A DNA stretch of 64,000 nt from Neobacillus sp. CF12 (GTDB taxonomy: Bacteria > Bacillota > Bacilli > Bacillales > Cytobacillaceae). Shown here in pieces: positions 49,817-60,058 of the stretch (the stretch's first letter is position 1; each line of letters starts with the position of its first letter). The stretch lies in assembly GCF_030348765.1 (NCBI RefSeq), contig NZ_JAUCEU010000007.1:2990001-3054000 (forward strand), given 5' to 3'. The position numbers were made by a program, and so were the translations under genes. The notes beneath the pieces are model-generated. The model was not told the DNA's origin. It was given only the letters and a program-made list of their open reading frames with translations, and did no database searches.

Positions 49817-52048
49817 TTATTGCGCTAAAATATTGCCCTTTGATAGAAACTCTTCCAATTTCTCAGAAGATAATGGTTTACTATAGTAATAACCTTGACC
49901 AATCTGACATGCATTCCGTGTTAAGAATTTAACCTGCTCTTCGGTTTCAATCCCCTCTGCAATGACAGTAAATTTCAAATTGACTCCCATATCAATAATG
50001 GTTTTCACCATCATTCCTTGATTAGAATGATAGATGATGTCGTCGACAAAGGATTTATCAATTTTAATTTTATCGATTGGCAGATGTTTCAAATAGCTCA
50101 ATGAGGAATAGCCTGTTCCAAAATCATCAACCGACAATAATACTCCCAGACTCTTTAATTGATTGAGGATAATGGTTGAGTTTTCTAAATTTTGCATAAG
50201 ACTTTCTGTAATTTCCAGTTCCAAATAATTTGCCTCAAGCCCTATTTCCTCTAGCAAATCAGCAATAAAACTGATAAAGTGTTCATCCTGAAATTGTCGT
50301 ACAGAAACGTTTACAGCGATTGGAAAATCTTCAAATCCAGCGTCCTTCCAAGCCTTTCTGCGTTCACACGCCTCTCGTAATATCCATTTTCCTAATGGCA
50401 CAATAAGACCTGTTTCTTCAGCAAGTGGAATAAATTCAGATGGAGCAATATATCCATATTCTGGATGATTCCATCGAATCAATGCTTCCACTCCGACAAT
50501 TTCCCCTGTAGGTAAATCTATCTGTGGTTGGTAGTGAAGGGTCATTTGCTTTTGCTCCAATGCTCTTCTTAACCAGTTCTCCAATTTCATTTTCCAGGTT
50601 GAAATACCATCAAGGTTATTGGAGTAGAATTGATAATTATTTTTTCCACGTTCTTTCGCTTGGTACATGGCGGTATCGGCATTTTTGATGAGCGTTTCCT
50701 CATCGTTTCCATCTGTTGGGTAGATACTAATACCAATACTCGGTGTTACATAAAACTCATCCTTGTTCACTTCAAAAGGAAAAGCAAATTCATTCAATAT
50801 TCGTTTGGACACATGGGAGGCCTTTTCTAGATCAATATCCTCGAGGACAATAATAAATTCATCCCCACCCTGTCGTGAAACTAATCCTTCACTTTGCACT
50901 GCTTTTTCCAAACGCCCTGCCACCTTTTGGAGAATAATGTCGCCAACCGAGTGACCTTTCGTATCGTTGATTATTTTAAAACGGTCTAAATCTATGAATA
51001 ACACGGCGTGCATACTATTCTCTTGTTGGTGTAAGACCTCATTTAAATGGGTTCTAAATTGATTTCGATTTGGTAAACCCGTTAATGTATCATAAAAAGC
51101 CATGAATTTAATCGTCTGCTCGGATTTCTTTCTTTGCGTGATATCTCTGCCTACTACTTGAACAGCAAATCTGCCATCGTAAAGAATAGACCTTGCTGCC
51201 ATCTCCACATCAATACTTTCGCCATCTGTTCGTCTAACCTGAAATTCAAACCTATGCCGTTCATTTTCCAACTTCTCTGAAGAGAATACCTTACTTTTAA
51301 TTAAATCTGTAATTTGAGTAGGAACAAAATTCTTAGCTGATTGACCAATCACTTGCTCAAGACTTTGTGCACCAATTAATTTGCAGCCCGCCTCATTAAT
51401 ATATTCAATTTTCCCATTATAAACGACAGCAATAATATCAGGTGACATCTCGACTAAACTTTGATATAGTCCTTCACTTTCTTTCCGATCGGTAATGTCG
51501 AATAACACGCTATTAAAATCAACTAACTCCCCTTTTGAGTCAAAGGTTGGTATTCCTCTATCCTGAATCCAGCGCACTTCACCATCTGGACGGATAATAC
51601 GATATTGGCTTGTGGCTGTTTCACCACCTGCAAGTTTCTTACCTCTTTCCTCTAATACATACAAATCCTCAGGATAAATAACCTCTTTCCAAAGGTTTGA
51701 ATCTTCATAGAAATTTTCCAACTTGTAGCCGTATAATTTTTCAATTCCAGGAGTAATTAACAATGTGTTGTTCTTTAAATCATGTGACCAAATTGCAACA
51801 TCAAGCGTATCAAATATATTTTTCATTTTTTGTTGGTTTTTTCGAAACTCATTTGCCTTTTGATCAAAATCTTTTACTAAAAAGAACAAGATAAATGTAG
51901 CACCTATATATATAGTAATTGTAAGATAGCTTATTATTTTAATAGAATGAAAAAGTTCAGGGAAAACAATATCTGCTACTTCAAAAAGGACCAGTAAACA
52001 AAAAATGAGGATTAACAAACGTATATAGATATTTCTATTTATCTTCAT
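49817..52048 (-). CDS. Membrane-bound PAS-PAS-GGDEF-EAL cyclic-di-GMP enzyme
   Basis: 743 aa. Two N-terminal helices (about 8-28 and 38-58), two PAS domains (about 75-190 and 195-310), a GGDEF domain with intact RQGGDEFIIVLED, and an EAL domain with EALIRWNHPEYG, LEITESL, DDFGTGYSSLSYLKHLPIDKIKIDKSF and AEGIETEEQ. All catalytic EAL residues are there, and the GGDEF core is intact, so it could make or degrade cyclic di-GMP. The RxxD inhibitory site upstream of GGDEF is not present. GGGGGA precedes the ATG by 3-4 nt. Single gene. Confidence 0.93.
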   Translation of the reverse strand: MKINRNIYIRLLILIFCLLVLFEVADIVFPELFHSIKIISYLTITIYIGATFILFFLVKDFDQKANEFRKNQQKMKNIFDTLDVAIWSHDLKNNTLLITPGIEKLYGYKLENFYEDSNLWKEVIYPEDLYVLEERGKKLAGGETATSQYRIIRPDGEVRWIQDRGIPTFDSKGELVDFNSVLFDITDRKESEGLYQSLVEMSPDIIAVVYNGKIEYINEAGCKLIGAQSLEQVIGQSAKNFVPTQITDLIKSKVFSSEKLENERHRFEFQVRRTDGESIDVEMAARSILYDGRFAVQVVGRDITQRKKSEQTIKFMAFYDTLTGLPNRNQFRTHLNEVLHQQENSMHAVLFIDLDRFKIINDTKGHSVGDIILQKVAGRLEKAVQSEGLVSRQGGDEFIIVLEDIDLEKASHVSKRILNEFAFPFEVNKDEFYVTPSIGISIYPTDGNDEETLIKNADTAMYQAKERGKNNYQFYSNNLDGISTWKMKLENWLRRALEQKQMTLHYQPQIDLPTGEIVGVEALIRWNHPEYGYIAPSEFIPLAEETGLIVPLGKWILREACERRKAWKDAGFEDFPIAVNVSVRQFQDEHFISFIADLLEEIGLEANYLELEITESLMQNLENSTIILNQLKSLGVLLSVDDFGTGYSSLSYLKHLPIDKIKIDKSFVDDIIYHSNQGMMVKTIIDMGVNLKFTVIAEGIETEEQVKFLTRNACQIGQGYYYSKPLSSEKLEEFLSKGNILAQ

Positions 52049-52237
52049 AGTTCCCCCTATTTCATATATATAGTTTTAAAATAGCAAATTCAAAGCTATA
52101 TAACAATCTTATTATTTTTCCATATCTGGTTTGCTATATTGGTAATAATTTTAAACGATAATTTCCTATTCCTATATGACTTAATTAGGAGTAAAATGAA
52201 ACAAGATTTTTGATGAAAATTTAGATTGGAGAATAAC

Positions 52238-53590
52238 GTGGAGGAACAAAAAAGCAAATATCAAGAACAGACTTTATTTAGTATTACGTGGCCGCTCTTA
52301 ATTGAACTGTCGCTTCATATGGGAATGGGTATTGTGGCTACGTTAATGTTAAGCCAATACTCCGATGAGGCAGTAGCTGGTGTTGGTGTTGCTAACCAGC
52401 TGCTTAATATTTTTATTTTGGTTTTTAATGTGACTTCGATTGGTGCAACGGTTTTAATCAGCCAGAATCTTGGTGCAGGAAAACTTCAGCGTGCGCGGCA
52501 ATTATCCCGTTCCGTATTTGGTCTTAATTTCTGGTTTGGAATATGTATTGCGATTCTAGTTTTCGCTCTAGGAGAACCGCTGCTTCGATTGTATAACGTT
52601 CATGGAACAGTTTATGAACATGGACTTACCTTTGTACGGATTTGTGCCCTTTCACTCTTTTTCGAATCACTTTCACTGGCTTTAAGTGCGATCCTGCGTA
52701 GTCATGGATACACGAAGGAATCCATGATGGTCACCGTTTTTATGAATTTAATCAGTATTGGCGGAAATATTATCGCGACTACTGGAATATTTGGACTGCC
52801 GATTACAGGTGTCACTGGTGTATCCTGGGCTATTTTTGCAGCACGTGTCTATGCTGTTGGTGCATTATTATATTTGTTATATAGCAGACTTTCTTTAAAA
52901 ATAGTAATCAAGGACATATTTAACGCCAAAAAAGAGGATATTCGCGGTTTACTTCAGATTGGAATTCCATCAGCTGGAGAAAACCTTTCCTACCAATTAT
53001 CACAGGTGGTCATGACAAGCTTTGTTGTTACAATGGGGACTGCCTCCCTAGCTGCAAGAGTATATATATTAAATATCAGCATGCTCTGCTTTTTGTTCAC
53101 CGTCGCGATAGCTCAAGGGACTCAGTTATTAGTAGCACGATATATTGGTGGAAAACAATATGATCGTGCCTTAAAACGTGGGATCCGCACGTTAAAGATC
53201 GCTATGCTTGCTTCAACCCTTGCTTCATTAGTAATAGCGATTGGCGGGGACACGATCTTAAATTTATTTACAGAGGACCCATCCATCATTATGGTCGGAC
53301 TTCCTGTTTTATGGGCTATTGTCTTCGTTGAACCTGGAAGAGCAATGAACATCGTCTTAATGGGCTCATTAAAGTCTACTGGAGATGTTCGTTTTCCGGT
53401 TATCATTGGGATTATTTCGATGTGGGGAGTCGCAGTCTCACTTAGTTATTTACTTGGCGTTCATTATGGTTTGGGACTTTTAGGCATATGGCTTGCACAA
53501 GGAGCAGATGAGTGGTTACGCGGCTGTTTTGCTTTAAAGCGTTGGCTAAGCAAACCGTGGGAACGGTTTAGTAAAGCGGTATTAAATTAA
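52238..53590 (+). CDS. MATE family efflux transporter
   Basis: 450 aa from GTG 52238 (GGAG 6 nt upstream; a TTG at 52226 overlaps it). Twelve hydrophobic segments in two homologous halves. FSITWPLLIELSLHMGMGIV opens the first and IGIPSAGENLSYQLSQVVMT the second, with the familiar TxGIFGLP and GxxGVSWA segments. It exports drugs or organic cations using sodium or proton gradients. A terminator follows. Divergent from the GGDEF-EAL gene with about 190 bp between. Confidence 0.92.
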   Translation: MEEQKSKYQEQTLFSITWPLLIELSLHMGMGIVATLMLSQYSDEAVAGVGVANQLLNIFILVFNVTSIGATVLISQNLGAGKLQRARQLSRSVFGLNFWFGICIAILVFALGEPLLRLYNVHGTVYEHGLTFVRICALSLFFESLSLALSAILRSHGYTKESMMVTVFMNLISIGGNIIATTGIFGLPITGVTGVSWAIFAARVYAVGALLYLLYSRLSLKIVIKDIFNAKKEDIRGLLQIGIPSAGENLSYQLSQVVMTSFVVTMGTASLAARVYILNISMLCFLFTVAIAQGTQLLVARYIGGKQYDRALKRGIRTLKIAMLASTLASLVIAIGGDTILNLFTEDPSIIMVGLPVLWAIVFVEPGRAMNIVLMGSLKSTGDVRFPVIIGIISMWGVAVSLSYLLGVHYGLGLLGIWLAQGADEWLRGCFALKRWLSKPWERFSKAVLN

Positions 53591-53595
53591 TACAA

Positions 53596-53625
53596 AACAG
53601 GAGCCTTGGAATTTAGGCTCCTGTT
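53596..53625. terminator. Bidirectional terminator between MATE and GH13 genes
   Basis: Stem AACAGGAGCC (53596-53605) with GGCTCCTGTT (53616-53625), 10-nt loop; T-rich after it in the plus direction, shared with the convergent sugar operon. Confidence 0.85.
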
Positions 53626-53627
53626 CT

Positions 53628-55298
53628 TTATTTCAGTAAATAAACTCTTGTTTCATAAGGTTTAAGCGTAAATTCCTTCCGCAGTTTTTTATCTGCTGTG
53701 TGATAATTTTGAAGGACTAGTTCCGATTTAGAAAAAGACACACTGTTTGGTACATGGAATCTCGTTGATTGGTCACTAAAGTTATTGATGACAATTGCTT
53801 TTTTGCTTCCCAATTTACGGGTATAAACAAACAATTTCGGATGATTCGCTAATAGCAATTCATACGTTCCATATACAAATAGTGGATTATCTTTCCGTAA
53901 TTGGATCAATCTCTTATAGAAAGAAAAAATAGAATCCGGGTCATTTACCTGGGCTTCAACATTAATCTCACGATAATTTGGATTTACACCCAGCCATGTA
54001 TGGTCTGCCTTTGAAAAACCTCCCATGTTGCTGGAATCCCATTGCATCGGAGTTCGTGCGTTATCACGACATTGCTCCCAAATAATCTCCATGATTTCAT
54101 CATGAGACCGACCCTTTGCAGTTTCCACCTTGTAATAATTAACCATCCCAACATCATTGTACTCTTCAATAGAAGGAAATTGGACGTTGGTCATCCCTAT
54201 CTCCTGGCCCTGATAGATAAAAGGAGTCCCCTTCATAAGGAAATACATCGCGCCAAGCATTTTCGCACTTTCTTTCCAATATTTCCGGTCATTTCCCCAG
54301 TTTGAAACCCGGCGCGGCTGATCATGGTTTTCGATAAACAAAGCATTCCAGCCCTTGCCTTCCAACCCTTTTTGCCATTTGGTCAAATTCTTTTTCAACG
54401 CCGTAATGTCGACTTTCCCCTCTGCATTTTTATCCCACAGGCCTAAAAATTCAAATTGAAAAATCATATTAAAATAACCGTTTTCTTCGCCAACCCATTT
54501 ATCGGCATCATCTAACCCAACACCATTCGCTTCCCCAACCGTCATAATGTCGAAGTTTTTAATCGTTTTCTGAGAAAACTCCGTTAACCATTCATCAATT
54601 CCGTCCACATTCATCATGTAAGGAAAACAAGGTACATAATCTAATTTTTTTGGATTTGGCATATCAGGAAAACCTGGTTCTTTTCTTATATGGGAAATCG
54701 CATCAACACGGAAGCCGTCGATTCCTTTTTCTAGCCACCAGTTCACCATATCGTATAAAGCATTCCGAACCTCTGGGTTTTCCCAATTTAAATCTGGCTG
54801 CCTTTCGGAAAAAATATGCATGAAATATTCCTCAGTTGCTTCATCATATTTCCATGCAGAACCGCTGAAAATTGATTCCCAGTTATTCGGTTCCTTCCCA
54901 TTCTTTCCCTCACTCCAAATGTACCAATCTCGTTTTGGATTGTTTTTTGAAGAGCGCGACTCGATAAACCAAGGATGCTCATCACTCGTGTGATTGATGA
55001 CCAAATCAAGAATCAACTTCATTCCGCGACTGTGAACACCTTCCAGCAGCTCATCAAAATCGGCCATAGTCCCGAATTCATCCATAATATCTTGGTAATC
55101 TGATATATCATAGCCATTATCATCATTAGGAGATTTGTACATTGGAGATAGCCAAATCACATCAATCCCTAATTCCTTAAGGTAGTCTAATTTGGAGGTA
55201 ACACCTTTTAAATCGCCAATTCCATCGCCATTGCTATCCATAAAACTTCGAGGATACACCTGATAGGCGACACTTTCTTTCCACCATTTTTTATTCAT
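53628..55298 (-). CDS. GH13 alpha-glucosidase (oligo-1,6-glucosidase type)
   Basis: 556 aa from ATG 55298, with AAAGGG 8 nt upstream; 12 in-frame upstream codons are dismissed. Conserved regions of GH13_31: LVINHTSDEHPWF (region I), GIDGFRVDAIS (region II, nucleophile Asp), MTVGEAN (region III, acid/base Glu) and ENHDQPR (region IV). No signal peptide, so it acts in the cytosol on short alpha-glucosides (isomaltose, maltose, sucrose, trehalose-like). It is the last gene of the sugar operon and probably supplies its keto- or native glucoside cleavage. Confidence 0.92.
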   Translation of the reverse strand: MNKKWWKESVAYQVYPRSFMDSNGDGIGDLKGVTSKLDYLKELGIDVIWLSPMYKSPNDDNGYDISDYQDIMDEFGTMADFDELLEGVHSRGMKLILDLVINHTSDEHPWFIESRSSKNNPKRDWYIWSEGKNGKEPNNWESIFSGSAWKYDEATEEYFMHIFSERQPDLNWENPEVRNALYDMVNWWLEKGIDGFRVDAISHIRKEPGFPDMPNPKKLDYVPCFPYMMNVDGIDEWLTEFSQKTIKNFDIMTVGEANGVGLDDADKWVGEENGYFNMIFQFEFLGLWDKNAEGKVDITALKKNLTKWQKGLEGKGWNALFIENHDQPRRVSNWGNDRKYWKESAKMLGAMYFLMKGTPFIYQGQEIGMTNVQFPSIEEYNDVGMVNYYKVETAKGRSHDEIMEIIWEQCRDNARTPMQWDSSNMGGFSKADHTWLGVNPNYREINVEAQVNDPDSIFSFYKRLIQLRKDNPLFVYGTYELLLANHPKLFVYTRKLGSKKAIVINNFSDQSTRFHVPNSVSFSKSELVLQNYHTADKKLRKEFTLKPYETRVYLLK

Positions 55299-55321
55299 AT
55301 CTGCAACCCTTTCTTTGATGT

Positions 55322-56290
55322 CTATGCCCACCACATTTGTGAAACAGGCTCTTCGATTAAAACGGACTTCAGATTGGTTACGGCGCGTTTAAATCCTTCT
55401 TCAATCGACATAATTGCGTCCTCATGCTCAATACTAACAACATAGTCATACCCATATGTGCGAAGCGCACTCATCATATCCGACCATTCTTTTAAGCTAT
55501 GGCCACAGCCAACTGATCGGAAGGTCCAAGCGCGGGTTCTTAATTCTCCATAAGGCTGCATATCTGTTAATCCATACATATTTACATTTTCTTGGTCAAT
55601 GTATGTGTCTTTTGCATGGAAATGGTGAATCGCATTTTCCTTCGCTAAAATTTTGATTGCAGCTACTGGGTCAATACCCTGCCACCATAAGTGGCTTGGA
55701 TCTAAATTGGCACCAATCGCGTCACAAGTTTGCTCACGTAGTTTTAAAAGCGTGTAGGGTGTGTGTACCAAAAAGCCTCCATGAAGCTCCAGCCCAATTT
55801 TCACATTGTGCTCCTGTGCATACTGCCCCACTTCTTTCCAGTATGGGATTAATTTTTCTTCCCATTGCCACTGTAAGACTGAGCCATATTCATTCGGCCA
55901 TGGAGTGACAGGCCAATTTGGGTATTTTGCTCCCTCATGATCTCCAGCGGTACCGGAAAAACAATTTACAACTGGGACACCCAGAAGTGAAGCAAGTTTT
56001 ATGGTTTTTAATAGTGTCTCGTGAGAGTTTTTCGCAAATCCTTCTTCGGGTGAAATAGGATTACCATGACAGCTAAACGCACTAATGATGAGATTCTGCT
56101 GCTCCACTTTTTGAATGTATTGCTTGCGCGCTTCTTCACTCTCTAATAAACCATCTAAGTCACAATGACTGTTCCCCGGATAACAGCCTGTTCCGATTTC
56201 AACAGCATGAAGGCCAGCATCTTTGACAGTATCAAGCATTTCTTCAAATGATTTTTCCCCAAATAGTACAGTAAAAACACCTAGTTTCAT
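55322..56290 (-). CDS. Sugar phosphate isomerase/epimerase-like TIM barrel protein
   Basis: 322 aa. Opening MKLGVFTVLFGEKSFEEMLD and AVEIGTGCYP, then GLELHGGFLVHTPYTLLKLR, IGANLDPSHLWWQGID with metal ligands, and HFHAKDTYID followed by the final VSIEHEDA glutamate. This is the xylose-isomerase-like TIM barrel, with a divalent metal site. Family members epimerise or isomerise sugars, including keto-sugars. Its start overlaps the adjacent dehydrogenase by 4 bp and it lies 24 nt before the GH13 gene. Confidence 0.88.
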   Translation of the reverse strand: MKLGVFTVLFGEKSFEEMLDTVKDAGLHAVEIGTGCYPGNSHCDLDGLLESEEARKQYIQKVEQQNLIISAFSCHGNPISPEEGFAKNSHETLLKTIKLASLLGVPVVNCFSGTAGDHEGAKYPNWPVTPWPNEYGSVLQWQWEEKLIPYWKEVGQYAQEHNVKIGLELHGGFLVHTPYTLLKLREQTCDAIGANLDPSHLWWQGIDPVAAIKILAKENAIHHFHAKDTYIDQENVNMYGLTDMQPYGELRTRAWTFRSVGCGHSLKEWSDMMSALRTYGYDYVVSIEHEDAIMSIEEGFKRAVTNLKSVLIEEPVSQMWWA

Positions 56291-57306
56291 AAATGATTCC
56301 CCTCACTCGCATATATTCGATCAATAATCTGTGAAACCTGAAGAGCTTCTTCCGGTTTTACGACCAACTCTTCCTTCCCTAAACAGGTGTGGATAAAATT
56401 CTTTGCTTGCGACAGACCTGGTTCTTCCTCACCTGGCAGCCACGCAGCTTCACTATTTAATAGCATTCCATTCTTTGTCGTATATAGTTCAAAAGGAAAA
56501 ACACTTAGTCCTCCGTCTACTCCGGAAATGCTGAGGTGTTCAGCGTCATCTTTAATATTTGCGGCCCATGATGTCTCGAACAACATGGAGGCACCATTTT
56601 CAAATTGAATATAAGCTGTCACATGATCATCGACATTAAAGGTTTCATGATTAAACGAGCCCCATTGATTCACTTGATTAGGAATCTTACTTAACGCATT
56701 ATAAGCGGTGCCTGTCACCGTGAGATGGTTTGGATTTCCCATCAGCCAAAGCGCTAAATCGAGCAGATGACAACCATAGTCAATCAAACTGCCTCCGCCC
56801 TGCAGGTCTTTGTTGGTGAAAACTCCCCACCCAGGAACTTTACGGCGTCTTAATGCCTGAACTCTGACCACAAGTGGTGTACCTACTTCTTGCATAGCTT
56901 TTTTGGCCGCTTGTGCTTCTTTCATAAAACGGTAATGATAGGCAATGGCGAGAACTTTATCTGCTTTTTTCGAAGCCGTTACCATCGCCTCGCATTCCTC
57001 TGCACGTAACGCCATCGGTTTCTCACACAATACATGGACACCTGCTTCAAATGCAGCAATCGTAATTTCAGCGTGGAACTTATTTGGTGTGCAAATACAA
57101 ACGGCATCAACCTCTGAGAAAAGTTCATGATAATCTTCAAAAACATGAGGGATGTTATATTTCTCAGCGGTTTCCCTTGCTCTATCAATGTTGACATCAC
57201 TAAGCGCTGTAATTTCACAACTATCATTTAATTGTAAAAAAGCAGGGATATGACGTCCTTGTGCAATTCCGCCAACCCCGATAATTCCAATTCGCAGTTT
57301 ATTCAT
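56287..57306 (-). CDS. Gfo/Idh/MocA family oxidoreductase
   Basis: 339 aa. N-terminal Rossmann fold with GIIGVGGIAQGRHIPAF near residues 7-23, the sugar-binding CEKPMA motif (EKP with the catalytic-site lysine, near 94), and the substrate domain with DYGCHLLDLALWLMG carrying the typical D-x-x-x-H/D-x-x-D pattern. It should oxidise a hydroxyl of a sugar with NAD(P). Its start overlaps the neighbouring paralogue's stop, an ATGA coupling. Substrate unknown. Confidence 0.92.
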   Translation of the reverse strand: MNKLRIGIIGVGGIAQGRHIPAFLQLNDSCEITALSDVNIDRARETAEKYNIPHVFEDYHELFSEVDAVCICTPNKFHAEITIAAFEAGVHVLCEKPMALRAEECEAMVTASKKADKVLAIAYHYRFMKEAQAAKKAMQEVGTPLVVRVQALRRRKVPGWGVFTNKDLQGGGSLIDYGCHLLDLALWLMGNPNHLTVTGTAYNALSKIPNQVNQWGSFNHETFNVDDHVTAYIQFENGASMLFETSWAANIKDDAEHLSISGVDGGLSVFPFELYTTKNGMLLNSEAAWLPGEEEPGLSQAKNFIHTCLGKEELVVKPEEALQVSQIIDRIYASEGNHL

Positions 57307-58337
57307 CGTTCGCTCACTCTAATTATTTGTTTTGTTTCATTCGACTCGAGTGCTGCCAAAATCACCTCAAGTGATTTCATACCTTCTTCACCTGGTACCG
57401 GTGGTTCATGATCATGAAGAATAGATTCAACAAACTTATCAATTACGTGGGAATTATTTTGACCGCCCTCGGCATTTGACTGTATCTTACCAAGTTGATA
57501 ATTTACTACTTCTCCGTTCGCGTATTGAACCACTAATGAATTAATTGGGTCATCTTCAAGACGAAGAATTGCTTTTTCTCCATAAATAATAGTAGAGTTA
57601 TCTTCCTTGCTAACGTAAGCCCAGCTTGCTGCCAGAGTACCAATGATGCCACTTTCTGTTTTCAGGACACACACTGCGTTATCATCAACATCAGCGAAGT
57701 CCTTTGCACTTGTTTCAACAAAAGCACCTACTTCTGTAATTTCTTCACCTAATACATAGCGAAGTAAGTCTGTCTTATGAACCCCTAAATCACCCATAGC
57801 TCCAACAAATGCTTTTTCTTTTTGAAAGAACCAGCCCTCTTTTCCTTCGACACTCCAGCCTTCTGGTCCTCCATGACCAAATGCTGTGCGGAAACTATAG
57901 ATTTTACCAATCTCCCCGCTCTCGATTAACTTACGGGCCCTTTGATGAGAAGGTACAAACCGCTGATTATGAGCAATCATTAATTTCTTGCCGCTTTCAT
58001 TCGCTGCTGCTATCATCTCTTCTGCTTCTTGTTTTGAAGTCGCCATAGGTTTTTCACAAAGAACATGAAGACCTGCATGTAAAGCCGCAATTGAAATAGG
58101 TGCATGAAGGTAGTTTGGTGTACAAACACTGACTGCATCCACTAAACCGCTGCTTATTACCTCTTCATAGTTCGTATAGGCTTTAACACCATATTTTTCA
58201 GCTACTGTTTGTGCACGTTCTTCATTACTATCACATACAGCAATAAGTTCAACATTTTTATTGGATTGATATTCAGGTAAATGGCGGTGCTGGGCAATGC
58301 TGCCACAGCCTATTACTGCTACTCTTAACTTTTCCAT
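57303..58337 (-). CDS. Gfo/Idh/MocA family oxidoreductase, second paralogue
   Basis: 344 aa. VIGCGSIAQHRHLPEYQSN (cofactor loop, near 8-26), LCEKPMATSKQEAEEM (CEKP lysine) and GDLGVHKTDLLRYVLGE in the sugar-binding half. It is related to, but clearly different from, the next gene. Two such dehydrogenases side by side allow an oxidation and a later reduction at different carbons or states of the same sugar. Two nucleotides separate it from ThuA. Confidence 0.92.
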   Translation of the reverse strand: MEKLRVAVIGCGSIAQHRHLPEYQSNKNVELIAVCDSNEERAQTVAEKYGVKAYTNYEEVISSGLVDAVSVCTPNYLHAPISIAALHAGLHVLCEKPMATSKQEAEEMIAAANESGKKLMIAHNQRFVPSHQRARKLIESGEIGKIYSFRTAFGHGGPEGWSVEGKEGWFFQKEKAFVGAMGDLGVHKTDLLRYVLGEEITEVGAFVETSAKDFADVDDNAVCVLKTESGIIGTLAASWAYVSKEDNSTIIYGEKAILRLEDDPINSLVVQYANGEVVNYQLGKIQSNAEGGQNNSHVIDKFVESILHDHEPPVPGEEGMKSLEVILAALESNETKQIIRVSER

Positions 58338-58339
58338 GA

Positions 58340-59062
58340 TTACTTCCCTCCAATTAGTTCAAGTGGTTTAGCATTTCCATAGACCGGACGTTCACGCTTT
58401 ACCGGTTCTGCCCATTTTACTGCATTGCTAATAACACGTTGAATGTCTTTGTTGTGGTAAGTAGGGTATGTTTCATGGCCAGGACGGAAGTAGAATACTT
58501 TTCCGTTCCCACGTTTGTATGTACACCCGCTGCGGAACACTTCCCCTCCTTCAAACCAACTTGTAAAGATAAGTTCATCAGGCTGTGGGATATCAAAATG
58601 CTCTCCATACATTTCTTCTTTTTCTAATTCAATATATTCTGAGATACCTTCTACAATTGGGTGGCTTGGGCTTACGACCCATAGTCGTTCTTTTTCGTCT
58701 GCTTCCCGCCATTTTAAATCACAGCTTGTTCCCATTAATGTTTTAAAGATTTTTGAGAAATGCCCGGAATGAAGAACAATCAGTCCCATGCCATCAAGGA
58801 CACGCTGTTGAACCTTTTGAACAATTTCATCCTTTACTTCACCATGTGCTAAATGCCCCCACCAAACTAATACATCCGTATGGTTTAGAACTTCATCCGT
58901 TAAGCCATGCTCAGGTTCATCAAGTGTTGCGGTCTTAATTTCATGACCATTTTCCTTTAAAAATTCTGCAATTGTTCCGTGAATTCCATTCGGATAAAGA
59001 TCTCTTACAACTGGATTTTTTTGTTCGTGACGGTTTTCATTCCATACTGTTACTTTAACCAT
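58340..59062 (-). CDS. ThuA domain protein (trehalose/keto-sugar utilisation type)
   Basis: 240 aa from ATG 59062 (GGGAG 9 nt upstream; in-frame start at 59083 is less likely). Glutamine-amidotransferase-like ThuA fold: [15 protein letters not shown] near 70 and [20 protein letters not shown], with conserved histidines, then [16 protein letters not shown] at the end. ThuA proteins take part in catabolism of disaccharides through 3-keto intermediates in Rhizobium. It is the first gene of the coupled set ThuA - two dehydrogenases - isomerase - GH13. A cre-like site lies about 65 bp upstream. Confidence 0.88.
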   Translation of the reverse strand: MVKVTVWNENRHEQKNPVVRDLYPNGIHGTIAEFLKENGHEIKTATLDEPEHGLTDEVLNHTDVLVWWGHLAHGEVKDEIVQKVQQRVLDGMGLIVLHSGHFSKIFKTLMGTSCDLKWREADEKERLWVVSPSHPIVEGISEYIELEKEEMYGEHFDIPQPDELIFTSWFEGGEVFRSGCTYKRGNGKVFYFRPGHETYPTYHNKDIQRVISNAVKWAEPVKRERPVYGNAKPLELIGGK

Positions 59063-59121
59063 AATATCCAACTCCCATATCAATTTACTTTATCTATTAT
59101 TTTAAATGATAGTACAATTAA

Positions 59122-59135
59122 TGAAACGGCTTACA
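59122..59135 (-). promoter_or_regulatory. cre-like site upstream of the ThuA operon
   Basis: TGAAACGGCTTACA matches the CcpA operator TGWAANCGNTNWCA at all but the central C. It lies in the 110-bp gap between the first isomerase gene and thuA, consistent with carbon catabolite control. Inference from pattern. Confidence 0.45.
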
Positions 59136-59172
59136 TTGACACATAGGGTGTAAAATATTGAACTCGGGTAAC

Positions 59173-59931
59173 TTAATTACTATTCACAGATTTTAAGTAA
59201 TTCATGCTGATTTCAATGCTTTCCAAGGGGGAACGGCGGCAAACATCCTGCTCGATCACCCACCACTGTACTCCATTTTCCTTTCCTTTACGCAGCACGG
59301 CTTCAATGTCTACCCCGCCTGTTCCAAGTTCGGCAAAAAATTGTTCTCCATCTGTTGTCATGTCCTTTAAATGAATAAGAGGTGTTCGATTTTTGTATCG
59401 ATTGATCCACCCAACTGGATTTTCACCCGCTTTTGTCAGCCAATAAACGTCCAATTCCGTCTTTACATTACTGGATTCCGTTTTATCAAAAATGGTTTCG
59501 AGAATCGTTTTGCCATTGGGCAGCACTTCCAGTTCAAAATCATGATTATGGTAGCAAAGGGAAATGCCTTCACGACGGCAGGTTTCTCCAGCTCTATCTA
59601 AAAAGGCAATAAGTGCTTTGTAATCTTCTATGCTGCGGCGTTCTGGAAGTAGGTATGGGCAGACCACATAGTTACTGCCTACTATTTTCTGATCCTCAAT
59701 CACTTGATACAGATTATTTTCCAATGCTTCCAGCGGCACGTGACTGGCTGCTGCTTGCAGGCCAAACTCATCTAATAATACTCTTACTTCTTTTGCTGAT
59801 AATCCTCCATATCCGGCAAATTCAACACCATCAAAGCCAAGATCAGCTACTTTTTTTAACGTTCCGGCAAAATCTTGGGCACTTTCTTCCCGCAGTGTAA
59901 ACATTTGTACAGCGATTGGAATCTTTTTCAT
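59173..59931 (-). CDS. Sugar phosphate isomerase/epimerase-like TIM barrel protein
   Basis: 252 aa. IAVQMFTLREESAQDF at the start, LGFDGVEFAGYGGLS, LCYHNHDFE (metal-binding His), KTELDVYWLTKAG with the acidic ligand, and IHLKDM with the last His. It is the shorter version of this family, like inosose isomerase/dehydratase relatives. It precedes the ThuA operon on the same strand and could be co-transcribed or have its own promoter next to the divergent AraC-type regulator. Confidence 0.88.
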   Translation of the reverse strand: MKKIPIAVQMFTLREESAQDFAGTLKKVADLGFDGVEFAGYGGLSAKEVRVLLDEFGLQAAASHVPLEALENNLYQVIEDQKIVGSNYVVCPYLLPERRSIEDYKALIAFLDRAGETCRREGISLCYHNHDFELEVLPNGKTILETIFDKTESSNVKTELDVYWLTKAGENPVGWINRYKNRTPLIHLKDMTTDGEQFFAELGTGGVDIEAVLRKGKENGVQWWVIEQDVCRRSPLESIEISMNYLKSVNSN

Positions 59932-60058
59932 CCTTATCCCCCCATTTTAAAAACCTTCCTTATTTGATTACATATTAAAGGGTGTTACAGCAATTAAACA
60001 TAGATGATATAATTAAAACATCTACTATCTTGCTATTTTATTTAAAACGAGGGAGCAT

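Noticed and set aside
52195-52225. Leader peptide genes upstream of the MATE gene
   Set aside because: The five- and three-codon frames there are too short to support any claim.
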